DNA from: Azoarcus_F sp048158365
GTDB taxonomy: Bacteria; Pseudomonadota; Gammaproteobacteria; Burkholderiales; Rhodocyclaceae
Assembly (NCBI GenBank): GCA_048158365.1
Contig: JBLLNL010000007.1
Strand: one strand, 5' to 3'
DNA length: 64,000 nucleotides
The stretch's first letter is position 1; the number at the start of each line of letters is the position of its first letter. The translations under genes were made by a program, and so were the position numbers. Below, in pieces: positions 30,130 through 38,048 of the stretch. The notes below the pieces were generated by a model. The model saw nothing but the letters and a program-made list of their open reading frames with translations, was not told where the DNA came from and did not search any database.

Positions 30130-31329
30130 ATGAACACACAGATCCAGGACGCCTACATCGTCGCCGCCACCCGCAGCCCGGTGGCGCGCCGCAACGGCAT
30201 GTTCCGCAGTACCCGGCCGGACGACCTGCTCGCGCACGTGCTGTCAGCCGTGCTCGGCAAGGTGCCGGGGCTGGATCCGGCCGAGATCGGCGACGTCATC
30301 GTCGGTTGCGCGATGCCGGAGGCCGAGCAGGGCATGAATGTCGCGCGCATCGGCCTGTTGCTGGCCGGTCTGCCCGAGATGGTGCCCGGCATCACGATCA
30401 ACCGCTTCTGCGCGTCCGGCCTGCAGGCGGTGGCCGATGCGGCCGCGCGCATCCGGCTCGGCGAGGCCGAAGTGATGATCGCGGCCGGCACCGAGTCGAT
30501 GAGCGCGATGCCGCAGATCATGGGCAACAAGGTCAGCCTCAACCCGGCCATCTTCGCGAAGGCAGAGAATGTCGGCATCGCGTTCGGCATGGGGCTCACC
30601 GCCGAGAAGGTCGCGCAGCAGTGGCAGGTGAGCCGCGAGGACCAGGACGCGTTCGCGCTGGAATCGCATCGCCGCGCGGTGGCCGCGATCGATGCCGGCG
30701 CCTTCCGCGACGAGATCACGCCATACGCGGTGCGCACGCATGTGCCGGGAGACGGCGGCCAGGTGCGTGTGGTCGAGCGCCTGTGCGATACCGACGAAGG
30801 CCCGCGTCGGGACGCCTCCGCGGAGGCGCTCGCGAAATTGCGGCCGGTGTTCGCGACCAAGGGTTCGGTGACCGCCGGCAACAGTTCGCAGATGTCGGAC
30901 GGCGCCGGCGCGGTGCTGCTGATGAGCGAAGCGGCGGTCAAGCGCCACGGCGTGACGCCGATCGCGCGCTTCGCCAGCTATGCGGTGGCCGGCGTGTCGC
31001 CGAAGATCATGGGCATCGGCCCGGTCGAGGCGATCCCGCGTGCGCTCGCGGCCGCCGGTGTGGCGCAGGCCGATGTCGGCTGGATCGAACTCAACGAGGC
31101 CTTCGCGGCGCAGGCACTGGCGGTGATGCGCACGCTAGCGCTCGATCCGGCACGCGTGAATCCGCTGGGCGGTGCGATCGCGCTCGGCCACCCGCTGGGC
31201 GCGACCGGCGCGATCCGCATGGCCACGCTGATGAGCGCGATGCAGCGCGACCCGACGCTGCGCCACGGCATGATCAGCATGTGCATCGGCACCGGCATGG
31301 GCGCGGCGGGGGTGTTCGAGCGGCTTTGA
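30130..31329 (+). CDS. Acetyl-CoA acyltransferase (thiolase, FadA-like)
   Basis: The 399-residue thiolase shows Cys94 in NRFCASGLQA, NEAFAAQALA, GHPLGATGAIR and a C-terminal SMCIGTGMGAAG. It is the shorter FadA type and probably completes beta-oxidation with the 797-residue enzyme encoded just upstream. The cell thus has two full thiolase/multifunctional enzyme pairs side by side, possibly for different chain lengths. Confidence 0.94.
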   Translation: MNTQIQDAYIVAATRSPVARRNGMFRSTRPDDLLAHVLSAVLGKVPGLDPAEIGDVIVGCAMPEAEQGMNVARIGLLLAGLPEMVPGITINRFCASGLQAVADAAARIRLGEAEVMIAAGTESMSAMPQIMGNKVSLNPAIFAKAENVGIAFGMGLTAEKVAQQWQVSREDQDAFALESHRRAVAAIDAGAFRDEITPYAVRTHVPGDGGQVRVVERLCDTDEGPRRDASAEALAKLRPVFATKGSVTAGNSSQMSDGAGAVLLMSEAAVKRHGVTPIARFASYAVAGVSPKIMGIGPVEAIPRALAAAGVAQADVGWIELNEAFAAQALAVMRTLALDPARVNPLGGAIALGHPLGATGAIRMATLMSAMQRDPTLRHGMISMCIGTGMGAAGVFERL

Positions 31330-31408
31330 ATGCTTCGGTCGGACGGCTCACCTGCAGGCTCATTCTTCAGTGGGCGCAGGGGGTGGCCGTGCTTGTATCG
31401 AACGCCTG

Positions 31409-31442
31409 CTGCGCGTAATCTGTGCGCATCGATTACGCGCAG
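31409..31442. promoter_or_regulatory. Palindrome upstream of ccdA, probable autoregulatory operator
   Basis: CTGCGCGTAATC and GATTACGCGCAG form a perfect 12-bp inverted repeat around a 10-base centre. The right arm runs into the AGGAG ribosome site of ccdA. Toxin-antitoxin operons are commonly repressed by their own complex at such a site; the same sequence could also fold in the mRNA and hide the ribosome site. Confidence 0.6.
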
Positions 31443-31452
31443 GAGTGGGCGC

Positions 31453-31698
31453 ATGCCGGTCGACTACGATCTCAAGGGCCCGAAACGCTCGGCCAATCTG
31501 AGCATCAACAGTGACTTGTTGGGTCAGGCTCGTGCGATGGGGATCAATCTGTCCTCATTGATGGAAGAGGCCTTGGCCGAAGCGGTCAGGGTTCGACGCC
31601 AGGCGCAGTGGCTGGAGGCAAATCGTGATGCGATGGCCGCGTACAACCGGCAAGTGGAGCAGCACGGCACGTTCAGCGATGCGGTGCGAAGCTTCTGA
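31453..31698 (+). CDS. ccdA: CcdA-type antitoxin
   Basis: The 81-residue protein has a ribbon-helix-helix start (RSANLSINSDLLGQARAMGINLSSLMEEAL) and an acidic/aromatic tail with WLEANRDAMAAYNRQVEQHGTFSD, the classic CcdA toxin-binding region. It would neutralise CcdB and repress the operon. The ATG at 31453 follows AGGAG by 7 bases. It sits between beta-oxidation genes of the same orientation. Confidence 0.92.
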   Translation: MPVDYDLKGPKRSANLSINSDLLGQARAMGINLSSLMEEALAEAVRVRRQAQWLEANRDAMAAYNRQVEQHGTFSDAVRSF

Positions 31699-32015
31699 TG
31701 AGCCAGTTTGCCGTTCATCGCAACTGCAACCAGGACAGTGCCGGGCGCTACCCTTTCCTGCTCGATGTGCAGTCGCCGTTGCTCGAGGGCCTGGAAACCC
31801 GGCTCGTGATACCGCTGACGCCGCTAAGGATTCTGGGTGGGCGCGCGATGGATCGCGTCACTCCGGTGTTCGAGATTCATGGCGAGGCGCATGTTCTGCT
31901 GACACCGCAGATGGCAGGGGTCGCCCGGAAGGAACTCGGCAACATCGTCACCGATTTCGGCCCGAAACGGGACAGCATCATCGCCGCGATCGACTTCCTG
32001 ATCACCGGTTGCTGA
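31698..32015 (+). CDS. ccdB: CcdB-type toxin with altered C terminus
   Basis: The 105-residue protein matches CcdB in SQFAVHRN, YPFLLDVQSPLLEGLETRLVIPL and VLLTPQMAGV. In the F-plasmid toxin the last three residues, Trp-Gly-Ile, are needed to poison DNA gyrase. Here the end is Thr-Gly-Cys, so the Trp and the Ile are both replaced. The ATG overlaps the ccdA stop as TGATG, which is normal for the pair. It may be weakened or have a shifted target. Confidence 0.9.
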   Translation: MSQFAVHRNCNQDSAGRYPFLLDVQSPLLEGLETRLVIPLTPLRILGGRAMDRVTPVFEIHGEAHVLLTPQMAGVARKELGNIVTDFGPKRDSIIAAIDFLITGC

Positions 32016-32065
32016 GTGTCTGATCCGCTTCCACGCCTCACCCGATCAATTCAAGGACCCGCCAG

Positions 32066-32866
32066 ATGGCCAATACCGTACTGTTCGAAGTCAATGATCG
32101 TGTCGCGACGATCACGCTGAACCGCCCCGCGCAACTCAACGCGCTGTCGGTCGAGATGATGCAGGACCTGTACGAGGTCGCGCGCCTGCTCAGGGATCAC
32201 AAGGACGTGGCGGTCGTGATGGTGACCGGTGCCGGCGATCATTTCATGGCGGGCGGTGACCTGAAGGATTTTGCGCGCCATTTCGACCAGAACGCCAGCA
32301 CCCGGCTGGTGACCTACCGCGCGATGATCGAGAAGCACATCAACCCGACCATCGAGATCATGCAGGGTCTGCACCAGCCGGTGATCGCGAAGGTGCGCGG
32401 TGCGTGCGCCGGTTTCGGCATGTCCCTGATGCTGGGCTGCGATCTGGCGGTCTGTGCCGACAACGCGAAGTTCACGACCGCATATGCGTCGATCGGTCTG
32501 CCGGCCGATGGCGGCATGTCCTACTTTCTGCCGCGCATCGTCGGCACGCGCAAGGCGACCGAGCTGTTGCTGCTTGCGGATCGCTTCGATGCGGCCGAGG
32601 CGCAGCGGCTCGGGCTGGTGAACCGGGTGGTCGCGGCTGACCGGCTGGACGACGAAACCGCCGCGCTGATCGAACGGCTGAAGAACGGACCGCATCATGC
32701 CTACGGCGAGGTCAAGCGCCTGCTCGCGAACACGCTGGACGACAAGATCGAGTCGCAGCTGCAGAGCGAGGCCGAAGCCTTCGGGCGCTGCGGCGCGACC
32801 GGCGACTTCGTCGAGGGCGTCAACGCCTTTCTCGAGAAGCGCAAGCCGGCTTTTCGGGGGGGCTGA
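32066..32866 (+). CDS. Enoyl-CoA hydratase/isomerase family protein, isomerase-like active site
   Basis: The 266-residue crotonase-fold protein has a normal oxyanion-hole region (GACAGFGMSLMLGCD), but the first hydratase glutamate is Ser120 and the second is not present in FTTAYASIGLPADGG. Asp148 in PADGG matches the aspartate used by PaaG-like and enoyl-CoA isomerases. I infer a delta3,delta2-enoyl-CoA isomerase or a related ring/side-chain enzyme rather than a hydratase. It lies after ccdAB and probably belonged to the fad gene row. Confidence 0.85.
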   Translation: MANTVLFEVNDRVATITLNRPAQLNALSVEMMQDLYEVARLLRDHKDVAVVMVTGAGDHFMAGGDLKDFARHFDQNASTRLVTYRAMIEKHINPTIEIMQGLHQPVIAKVRGACAGFGMSLMLGCDLAVCADNAKFTTAYASIGLPADGGMSYFLPRIVGTRKATELLLLADRFDAAEAQRLGLVNRVVAADRLDDETAALIERLKNGPHHAYGEVKRLLANTLDDKIESQLQSEAEAFGRCGATGDFVEGVNAFLEKRKPAFRGG

Positions 32867-33003
32867 CTTTGGCGTAGCCGTTCGTTGCCGGTTGCGGGAA
32901 CGGGCGTCTGAGGGTCGAACCCGCGCACCGGTGCCGGCGACTGGCCTCGCGGCTCCAGCTGTCACTCGCGCTGCCGCTGTAAGGCGCCTTCGGCTTTTCA
33001 ACC

Positions 33004-33621
33004 CTACCCGGCGGGCGGAACGGTGTCGACGAAGCTCGGCCGCGCGAACATGTGCTCTGCCAGCCGCGTCAGTGCGGGCCGGCCCTCGCGCCAGCCGAGC
33101 TGTGCGAAGCGCAGGTCGAGATAACCGAGCGCGATGCCGACCGCGATGTCGGCCAGGCTCATCTGGTCGCCGTGCAGCCACTCGCGACCGGTCGCGTGCT
33201 TCTCCAGATGGTCCAGGCCGCGCTCGACCTTCTGCAGCTGGCGTTCGATGACGGCATCGCTGCGCTGCGGATCGGGCTGGCGGGATTCGAGCAGCGCGAT
33301 CACCGCGGCGTCGTTGATGCCGTCGGCCAGCGCCTCGATCTGGCGCACCCGCACACGCTCCAGGTGATCGAGCGGCAGCAGGTGTGGCGGCGCATTCAGC
33401 GTCTCCAGATAGCCCGCGATGACCGGCGAGTCGTGGAAGGCCTCCCCGTCGGCGGTGATCAGCACCGGGACCTTGCCCAGCGCGTTCAACTCGGGTACGC
33501 GGGTGCTGATCTCCCACGGCGAATCGACGACCAGCTCGAAGGGCAGCTTTTTCTCTTGCAGCACGACGCGGATCTTGCGGGCGTAGGGGCTGGTCAGGGA
33601 CGCGAACAGCTTCATCGACAT
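33004..33621 (-). CDS. Glutathione S-transferase family protein
   Basis: The 205-residue protein has a thioredoxin-like N-terminal domain (KLFASLTSPYARKIRVVLQEKKL) with Ser/Thr at the glutathione-activating position, the cis-Pro region GKVPVLITADGEAFHDSPVI and a helical C-terminal domain with LSLADIAVGIALGYLDLRF-like sequence. It resembles the YibF-type group. The start at 33621 is chosen for the AGGA 8 bases upstream; an ATG two codons in is possible. It is the third gene of a row with ferredoxin and hydrolase. Confidence 0.92.
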   Translation of the reverse strand: MSMKLFASLTSPYARKIRVVLQEKKLPFELVVDSPWEISTRVPELNALGKVPVLITADGEAFHDSPVIAGYLETLNAPPHLLPLDHLERVRVRQIEALADGINDAAVIALLESRQPDPQRSDAVIERQLQKVERGLDHLEKHATGREWLHGDQMSLADIAVGIALGYLDLRFAQLGWREGRPALTRLAEHMFARPSFVDTVPPAG

Positions 33622-33631
33622 GATGGTTTCC

Positions 33632-34288
33632 TCAGAGCGGGGCCCAGGTGGTGGAGATGATGTCACGGATCACATGGAGCTTGCCATGAAAGAAATGGTC
33701 GGCACCCGGAACCACGATGATCGGCTGTTCCTGCGGGCGCGCCCATTCGAGCACGTTGGCGAGCGCGACCGTCTCGTCGAGCTCGCCATGGATGATCAGC
33801 GCCGGGATGCCCTTTGGCAGCGGGCCGGTGTCGTAGTGACGGGCGCCGTCGCCGGCGGTGCCGGCGGCCATGCCGACCAGCGCGAGCCGGCGTGGCGGCG
33901 TCATGTCGTCGGCGAGCCGGGCCGCGACCCGGGTCTGCACGAAGCCGCCGAACGAGAAGCCGCCCAAGGCCAGCGGCTGAAAGCCCCAGCGCGACTGGGC
34001 CCATGCGATCACCGCGAGCATGTCCTCGGTCTCGCCGTGGCCGTGGTCGTGCGCACCCTCGCTCGCGCCTACGCCCCGGAAATTGGGTCGGATCGCCGCA
34101 TAGCCGAGGTCGCGGAACACGCGCGCCAGCGTGTGCGCCACCTTGTTGGTGTTCGCGCCGCCGTACAGCGGATGCGGATGGCAGACCAGCGCGATGCCGC
34201 GCACGTCGGCCGGGGCGTCGATCAGCGCGTCGATCGCGCCTTCCGGGCCGCGCAGCAGGACTTTTTCGGTGGGCAGCGGGCGGGTCAT
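33632..34288 (-). CDS. Alpha/beta hydrolase (COG2945 type)
   Basis: The 218-residue protein has the COG2945 pattern: VCHPHPLYGGANTNKV near the start, FRGVGASEG, the nucleophile elbow GGFSFGGF, and late Asp and His in HGELDETV and PGADHFFHGKL. A Ser-Asp-His triad is therefore complete. The substrate is unknown. Its ATG overlaps the ferredoxin stop by one base (TGATG), so the two are likely co-translated. Confidence 0.9.
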   Translation of the reverse strand: MTRPLPTEKVLLRGPEGAIDALIDAPADVRGIALVCHPHPLYGGANTNKVAHTLARVFRDLGYAAIRPNFRGVGASEGAHDHGHGETEDMLAVIAWAQSRWGFQPLALGGFSFGGFVQTRVAARLADDMTPPRRLALVGMAAGTAGDGARHYDTGPLPKGIPALIIHGELDETVALANVLEWARPQEQPIIVVPGADHFFHGKLHVIRDIISTTWAPL

Positions 34289-34602
34289 CAGCTCTCCAGT
34301 TTCAGTCGCTCGACGACACGGCCACCGACCAGATGCTCGTCGATGATCTGGTCGATGTCTTCCTTGTCGACATAGGTGTACCAGACTTCATCCGGATACA
34401 CGACCAGCACCGGGCCTTCGTCGCAGCGGTCCAGGCAACCGGCCTTGTTGATGCGGACCTTGCCCTTGCCCTTCAGGCCGAGCTTGCCGATCCTGTCCTT
34501 CGCGTAGGTCTGCATCTCGACCGCGTGGTGCTCGTTGCAGCAGGTGTCGCCGGGCTGGCGCTGGTTGCAGCAGAAAAAGACGTGGTGCCGGTAATAACTC
34601 AT
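34288..34602 (-). CDS. Thioredoxin-like [2Fe-2S] ferredoxin
   Basis: The 104-residue protein has cysteines at 11-12 and 21-22 near the start, and a second pair in GCLDRCDEGP (56, 60), the arrangement of the thioredoxin-fold [2Fe-2S] ferredoxins (NuoE-related, Shethna type). It would transfer electrons in the cytoplasm; partners are unknown. The ATG at 34602 has GGAGA about 6 bases upstream. An upstream extension to 34692 looks non-coding. Confidence 0.9.
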   Translation of the reverse strand: MSYYRHHVFFCCNQRQPGDTCCNEHHAVEMQTYAKDRIGKLGLKGKGKVRINKAGCLDRCDEGPVLVVYPDEVWYTYVDKEDIDQIIDEHLVGGRVVERLKLES

Positions 34603-34678
34603 GTTGGGGTCTCCGTGGGGGCGCTGTGCCGCGTTGCGGTCATTGGTGTCGTTCGGGACGATTATAACGATCGGCCGC

Positions 34679-35764
34679 TCAGTGGCCATCATCGTGGAGA
34701 TGCTCGCCGCGCCACAGTCCGATCGCCGACAGCCAGGCGAGCGCCAGAAAGGGCCAGGCGCTCGCGACGAACTGGGTGAGACCGTGGAAATTCAGAAAAT
34801 TCCCGCGGTCGAGCACGCGCTGATCGACCAGCAGATACGGGTTGTCCGGGATCAGATTGGTCAGCGTGGTCGCGACCAGCAGCACCATGCCCGCCAGCGC
34901 GTGCTGCATCAGGCTCGGCAGCAGCAGCGCCAGCGCGAGCAACGGCAGGCCGATCGTGAGGCCCAGGCGCGCCCCCGGCGTCAGCCACGCCAGCGCGGCA
35001 CCGGGCACGAAGAACAGCAGGCTCGCGAGCGATTTCGCGCCGATCGCGAGTACCAGCAGCAGCACCACCGGCCAGGGGCTGGTCGCGCGCATCATGCAAC
35101 TCGCCAGCAGTCCCACCGAGATGACCGAAGCGGCGACCAGCGCGGCTTCGAGCGTGATGAAACGCTCCGGCGCGAACGGCAGCGGCGTTGGCAATTCGAG
35201 CAGGCGATGCAGGTCCCCGTTGGAGAACGCCATGCTCTCGGGCATCAGCTGGGTCAGCAGCCACAGCGCGAGCAGGATCAGGCCGAGATCGCCGGTCCGC
35301 CCCGGGATGATGCGGACCGAACGCCAGCGCTGCAGCCAGCCGTGACGGTCGAACAGGCGGCGTCCGAACAGCGTGCTCAGCATCGCGCCGATGAAGGCCC
35401 CGGCGACGTTGCAGCCCAGATCGACATTGGACGAGATGCGGGTCGGCAGGAAGTTCTGCGCGGTCTCGATCGCGAAACTCAGCAGCGCGGCCATCACGGT
35501 CGCGAGCACGACCGCACCGGTACGACCGACGCGTCGCGGCAGGGCCGCCAACAGCACGAAGCCGAGCGGCACATAGCCGAGCACGTTCAGCACCAGATCC
35601 TCGGTCCGGTAGTACTTCGGGAAGGGCGCGGTCAGATAGTCGAACAGCGGCAGGCCGCTCGTGCGCCAGCCGGTCAGCGGATGCAGGCAGGCATACGCGA
35701 TCAGCAGCGTGTAGGCGACCGCCAGATAGACGGTCAGGCGGGTCGAAGCGTCGCTGTCGCGCAT
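34679..35764 (-). CDS. VanZ-like integral membrane protein
   Basis: The 361-residue protein has about ten hydrophobic segments. Residues 15-130 match the VanZ domain (AYACLHPLTGW, DLVLNVLGYVPLGFVLL, SFAIETAQNFLPTRISSNVDLGCNVAGAFIG). The C-terminal half is a further membrane region that I do not recognise. VanZ relatives are linked to glycopeptide resistance, but most chromosomal members have unknown roles. The ATG at 35764 begins the recognised domain; the longer frame is unlikely. Confidence 0.82.
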   Translation of the reverse strand: MRDSDASTRLTVYLAVAYTLLIAYACLHPLTGWRTSGLPLFDYLTAPFPKYYRTEDLVLNVLGYVPLGFVLLAALPRRVGRTGAVVLATVMAALLSFAIETAQNFLPTRISSNVDLGCNVAGAFIGAMLSTLFGRRLFDRHGWLQRWRSVRIIPGRTGDLGLILLALWLLTQLMPESMAFSNGDLHRLLELPTPLPFAPERFITLEAALVAASVISVGLLASCMMRATSPWPVVLLLVLAIGAKSLASLLFFVPGAALAWLTPGARLGLTIGLPLLALALLLPSLMQHALAGMVLLVATTLTNLIPDNPYLLVDQRVLDRGNFLNFHGLTQFVASAWPFLALAWLSAIGLWRGEHLHDDGH

Positions 35765-35822
35765 CGGTCGCCGGCTCAGTGCGGCATCGCGGCGATGTGC
35801 GCGGTGCGGCGCATCGTCGCGC

Positions 35823-36410
35823 TCACGCCGCGTCGGTGCCGAGCTTGCGCAGTTTCGCGAACCATTTCCGGCAGCCCGCATCGTCGAGCGAGTCGACACC
35901 GCCGATCAGCGTCTCGCGCACCGGCGCGATGCCGACGAAGCCGAGGATGTTGCGCTCCAGCGACTTCACGCTGTGCGCGCGAAAGTAATAGCGATACACC
36001 AGCGCCGGCATGCCCATCGTGACCACGACCCGCGCCGAGCGGCCGGTCAGGCCTTTGCGGGCCATCGGGTTGTCGCCGTCCGCGGTGAACGCGAAGCCGG
36101 GGCGCGCGATCTGCTCCAGGAAGCCCTTCAGCAGCGCCGGCATGTCGCCCATCCACAAGGGAAAGAACAGCGCCAGATGTTCGGCCCACGCGATCCCCGC
36201 CTGCGCATCGTGCAGCGTCTCGGGCAGGATGCCGTGTTCCCACTCGTGCTGGCTGCGCAGCAGCGGAAAGGACAGCCGCGCGACATCGACCTGCCTGACC
36301 TCATGGCCGGCGGCTTCGGCGCCGTCGCGATACTGCGCGGCCAGCGCGTGGCACAGATGCTCGGCATCCGGGTCTGGATGGCCCTGGATGATCAGGATAC
36401 GTCGGCTCAT
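35823..36410 (-). CDS. Flavodoxin-fold NAD(P)H dehydrogenase (quinone)
   Basis: The 195-residue protein has the flavodoxin-like fold of KefF/MdaB-type quinone reductases: ILIIQGHPDPDAEHLC for FMN phosphate binding, LFFPLWMGDMPALLKGFLEQIARPGFAF and MGMPALVYRYYFRAHSVKSLERNIL. It probably performs two-electron quinone reduction as an antioxidant step. It stands 58 bases upstream of the VanZ-like gene. Confidence 0.9.
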   Translation of the reverse strand: MSRRILIIQGHPDPDAEHLCHALAAQYRDGAEAAGHEVRQVDVARLSFPLLRSQHEWEHGILPETLHDAQAGIAWAEHLALFFPLWMGDMPALLKGFLEQIARPGFAFTADGDNPMARKGLTGRSARVVVTMGMPALVYRYYFRAHSVKSLERNILGFVGIAPVRETLIGGVDSLDDAGCRKWFAKLRKLGTDAA

Positions 36411-36536
36411 GTCTGCTCTCCTGCGGCGGCGCCCGCCGGGCGGCGGAAGGGTTCAGCCGCGATGCCGGATGCATCGAAGCGGCATGCCGGGCGGCCTGCC
36501 CAAGTGTCGCATGAAAATGCGACGGTCCGGCGACGC

Positions 36537-37004
36537 TCAGCCCGGGATCAGTCGCCGCAGCACCGTGGCCGGTGCGTACTCGCGCTGCAGCCGCTCCCAA
36601 TCGACCGCGTCCAGCGTGTTCTTGACCAGCAGGCCGAGTTCGGTGTCACCCTCCATCAGCAGCCGGCGGTCGAAGAACAGCGTGTCGGCGTCCTCCTCGC
36701 GCAGCGCCAGCGCGATGTAGTCGCGCAGCGTCGCGCTCAAGGTCAGGTCGGGCGCGGCGCGGCGCTCGATGGTCCGGAAGCCGGTCGGTCCGAGCGTGAA
36801 GTCCAGGGTCAGACCGGCGTCCTTCACCCGCAGGCGCAGGTGCCGGCCGGTGAGCGGCTCGAGGTCCCCGACCGGCAGAATGCGGCCGCGCGCGAAGTTC
36901 AGCGCGAGCGTCAGCGCTCGCGCCGGCGGGCGTTGCGGCAGGCGCGCGGCGAGGCCGGCGAGCATGGGTGAGAGCGTGAAGGCGGGCAGGCGGGGGAGGC
37001 TCAT
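36537..37004 (-). CDS. ubiT: UbiT, SCP2-domain factor for O2-independent ubiquinone synthesis
   Basis: The 155-residue protein has an SCP2-like lipid-binding domain (TLDFTLGPTGFRTIERRAAPDLTLSATLRDYIAL) and ends LRRLIPG. In E. coli, UbiT binds ubiquinone intermediates and is required with UbiU and UbiV for ubiquinone synthesis without oxygen. It lies downstream of ubiV and ubiU in the same direction. The ATG at 37004 is preferred; the frame opens six codons earlier with TTG. A dispersed repeat sits in the gap before it. Confidence 0.9.
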   Translation of the reverse strand: MSLPRLPAFTLSPMLAGLAARLPQRPPARALTLALNFARGRILPVGDLEPLTGRHLRLRVKDAGLTLDFTLGPTGFRTIERRAAPDLTLSATLRDYIALALREEDADTLFFDRRLLMEGDTELGLLVKNTLDAVDWERLQREYAPATVLRRLIPG

Positions 37005-37049
37005 GGCATTGGGTTCCGGCAAGTCGAGGGGTCGGAGCGCGGTGCAGTT

Positions 37050-37075
37050 GCTCCCTCCCCTTCAAGGGGGAGGAA
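37050..37075. repeat. Short dispersed palindromic repeat, copy 1
   Basis: CTCCCTCCCCTTCAAGGGGG followed by AGGAA forms a near-perfect hairpin between ubiV and ubiT. A second copy with one more C and G for C at the centre is at 40265-40291. Such C-rich/G-rich palindromes are usually dispersed intergenic repeats. Confidence 0.7.
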
Positions 37076-37142
37076 AGGTTGTCTTTACCGAGTTCACTCG
37101 TTTTTTTCGCTCCACTGACGGAAGCCTGGTGGCGCGTTGGGT

Positions 37143-38048
37143 TCAGGGTATGGTCTGCAGCTCGAGTCCGGGCCGGCCATGCCAGAAGCCGTTGCAGGCC
37201 TGGTCCACGCTCCATTGCGCGCTGGCGGCGAAGGCCTGCTGCGGAGTGGTCCGGCGGTGCCTAACCGCGTCGAACAGTTCGACGATGCGCGCGGTGTCGT
37301 TGCCCTGCGGGCTGATGCGCAGAACCTGCGCGTGGCGGCAGGCCTCGTCCAGGTCGCCAAGCAGGTTGTGAACGCGCGCCGACTGCGTCTGCACGCCGTT
37401 CAGGGTCAGGAAGGGCTCGCCTTCTCGGGTGCGCAGCACCAGCCCGTCCGCGAGGCCGAGGCAGCGGAACTCGCAGGTGTCCTTCTGCAGGTTGAAATGA
37501 CGCGCGGTGAAACAGCGCGCCGAATGCGCCAGCGGCAGCCGCCCCCACGCGAGCACTTCGGTGTCTATCGGGCGTGCGAGGGCGGTCTGCAGCGCGGCGA
37601 GCGCATCGCCCGACATCTCGGGCGCGACCACCCAGCGGCGCGCGCCGAGCTCCATCAGCAGCGCCAGCGTGTCCGGATTGAACACGTTCAGCGTCGGTCC
37701 GGCGATCCAGTCGCGCCGGCTGGCTGCGGCGAGCAGCTGCACCGCCGACATGTCGTTGGCCTCGATGGTGAAGCGGTCCTGCGCGACGATTCGGCGCAGC
37801 GTCTTCAGGTCGGACTCGGATTCGATCAGCGACTGCGACGACAGCACCACTTCCTTGCCCGCGTCGGCCAGCATCGCAGCCACGTCCAGCCAGTCCTCCA
37901 GGCGCAGTTCATGCCGGCGCGAGCACACGGTCTCGCCGACATAGACGATGTCGACCGGACCGTCGGCGATGCCGGCGTAGAAGTCCAGCGTGGCCTGGCG
38001 CGGCCAGTAGTACAGCAGCGGGCCGAGCGCGATGCGGGTGGCATTCAT
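37143..38048 (-). CDS. ubiV: UbiV, [4Fe-4S] U32-family subunit for O2-independent ubiquinone hydroxylation
   Basis: The 301-residue protein is a U32-type protein with the four UbiV cluster cysteines: Cys42 (VGETVCSRR), Cys179, Cys192 and Cys196 (ARCFTARHFNLQKDTCEFRC). Spacing is close to that of E. coli UbiV (39, 176, 193, 197). It forms a heterodimer with UbiU that hydroxylates ubiquinone precursors without oxygen, using prephenate as oxygen donor. I start at the ATG that overlaps the ubiU stop as ATGA (38045-38048); an ATG two codons earlier is also possible. Confidence 0.94.
   Translation of the reverse strand: MNATRIALGPLLYYWPRQATLDFYAGIADGPVDIVYVGETVCSRRHELRLEDWLDVAAMLADAGKEVVLSSQSLIESESDLKTLRRIVAQDRFTIEANDMSAVQLLAAASRRDWIAGPTLNVFNPDTLALLMELGARRWVVAPEMSGDALAALQTALARPIDTEVLAWGRLPLAHSARCFTARHFNLQKDTCEFRCLGLADGLVLRTREGEPFLTLNGVQTQSARVHNLLGDLDEACRHAQVLRISPQGNDTARIVELFDAVRHRRTTPQQAFAASAQWSVDQACNGFWHGRPGLELQTIP

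Noticed and set aside
31625..32023. Alternative 132-codon frame over ccdAB
   Set aside because: Out of frame with two clear toxin-antitoxin proteins and Arg/Gly-rich.
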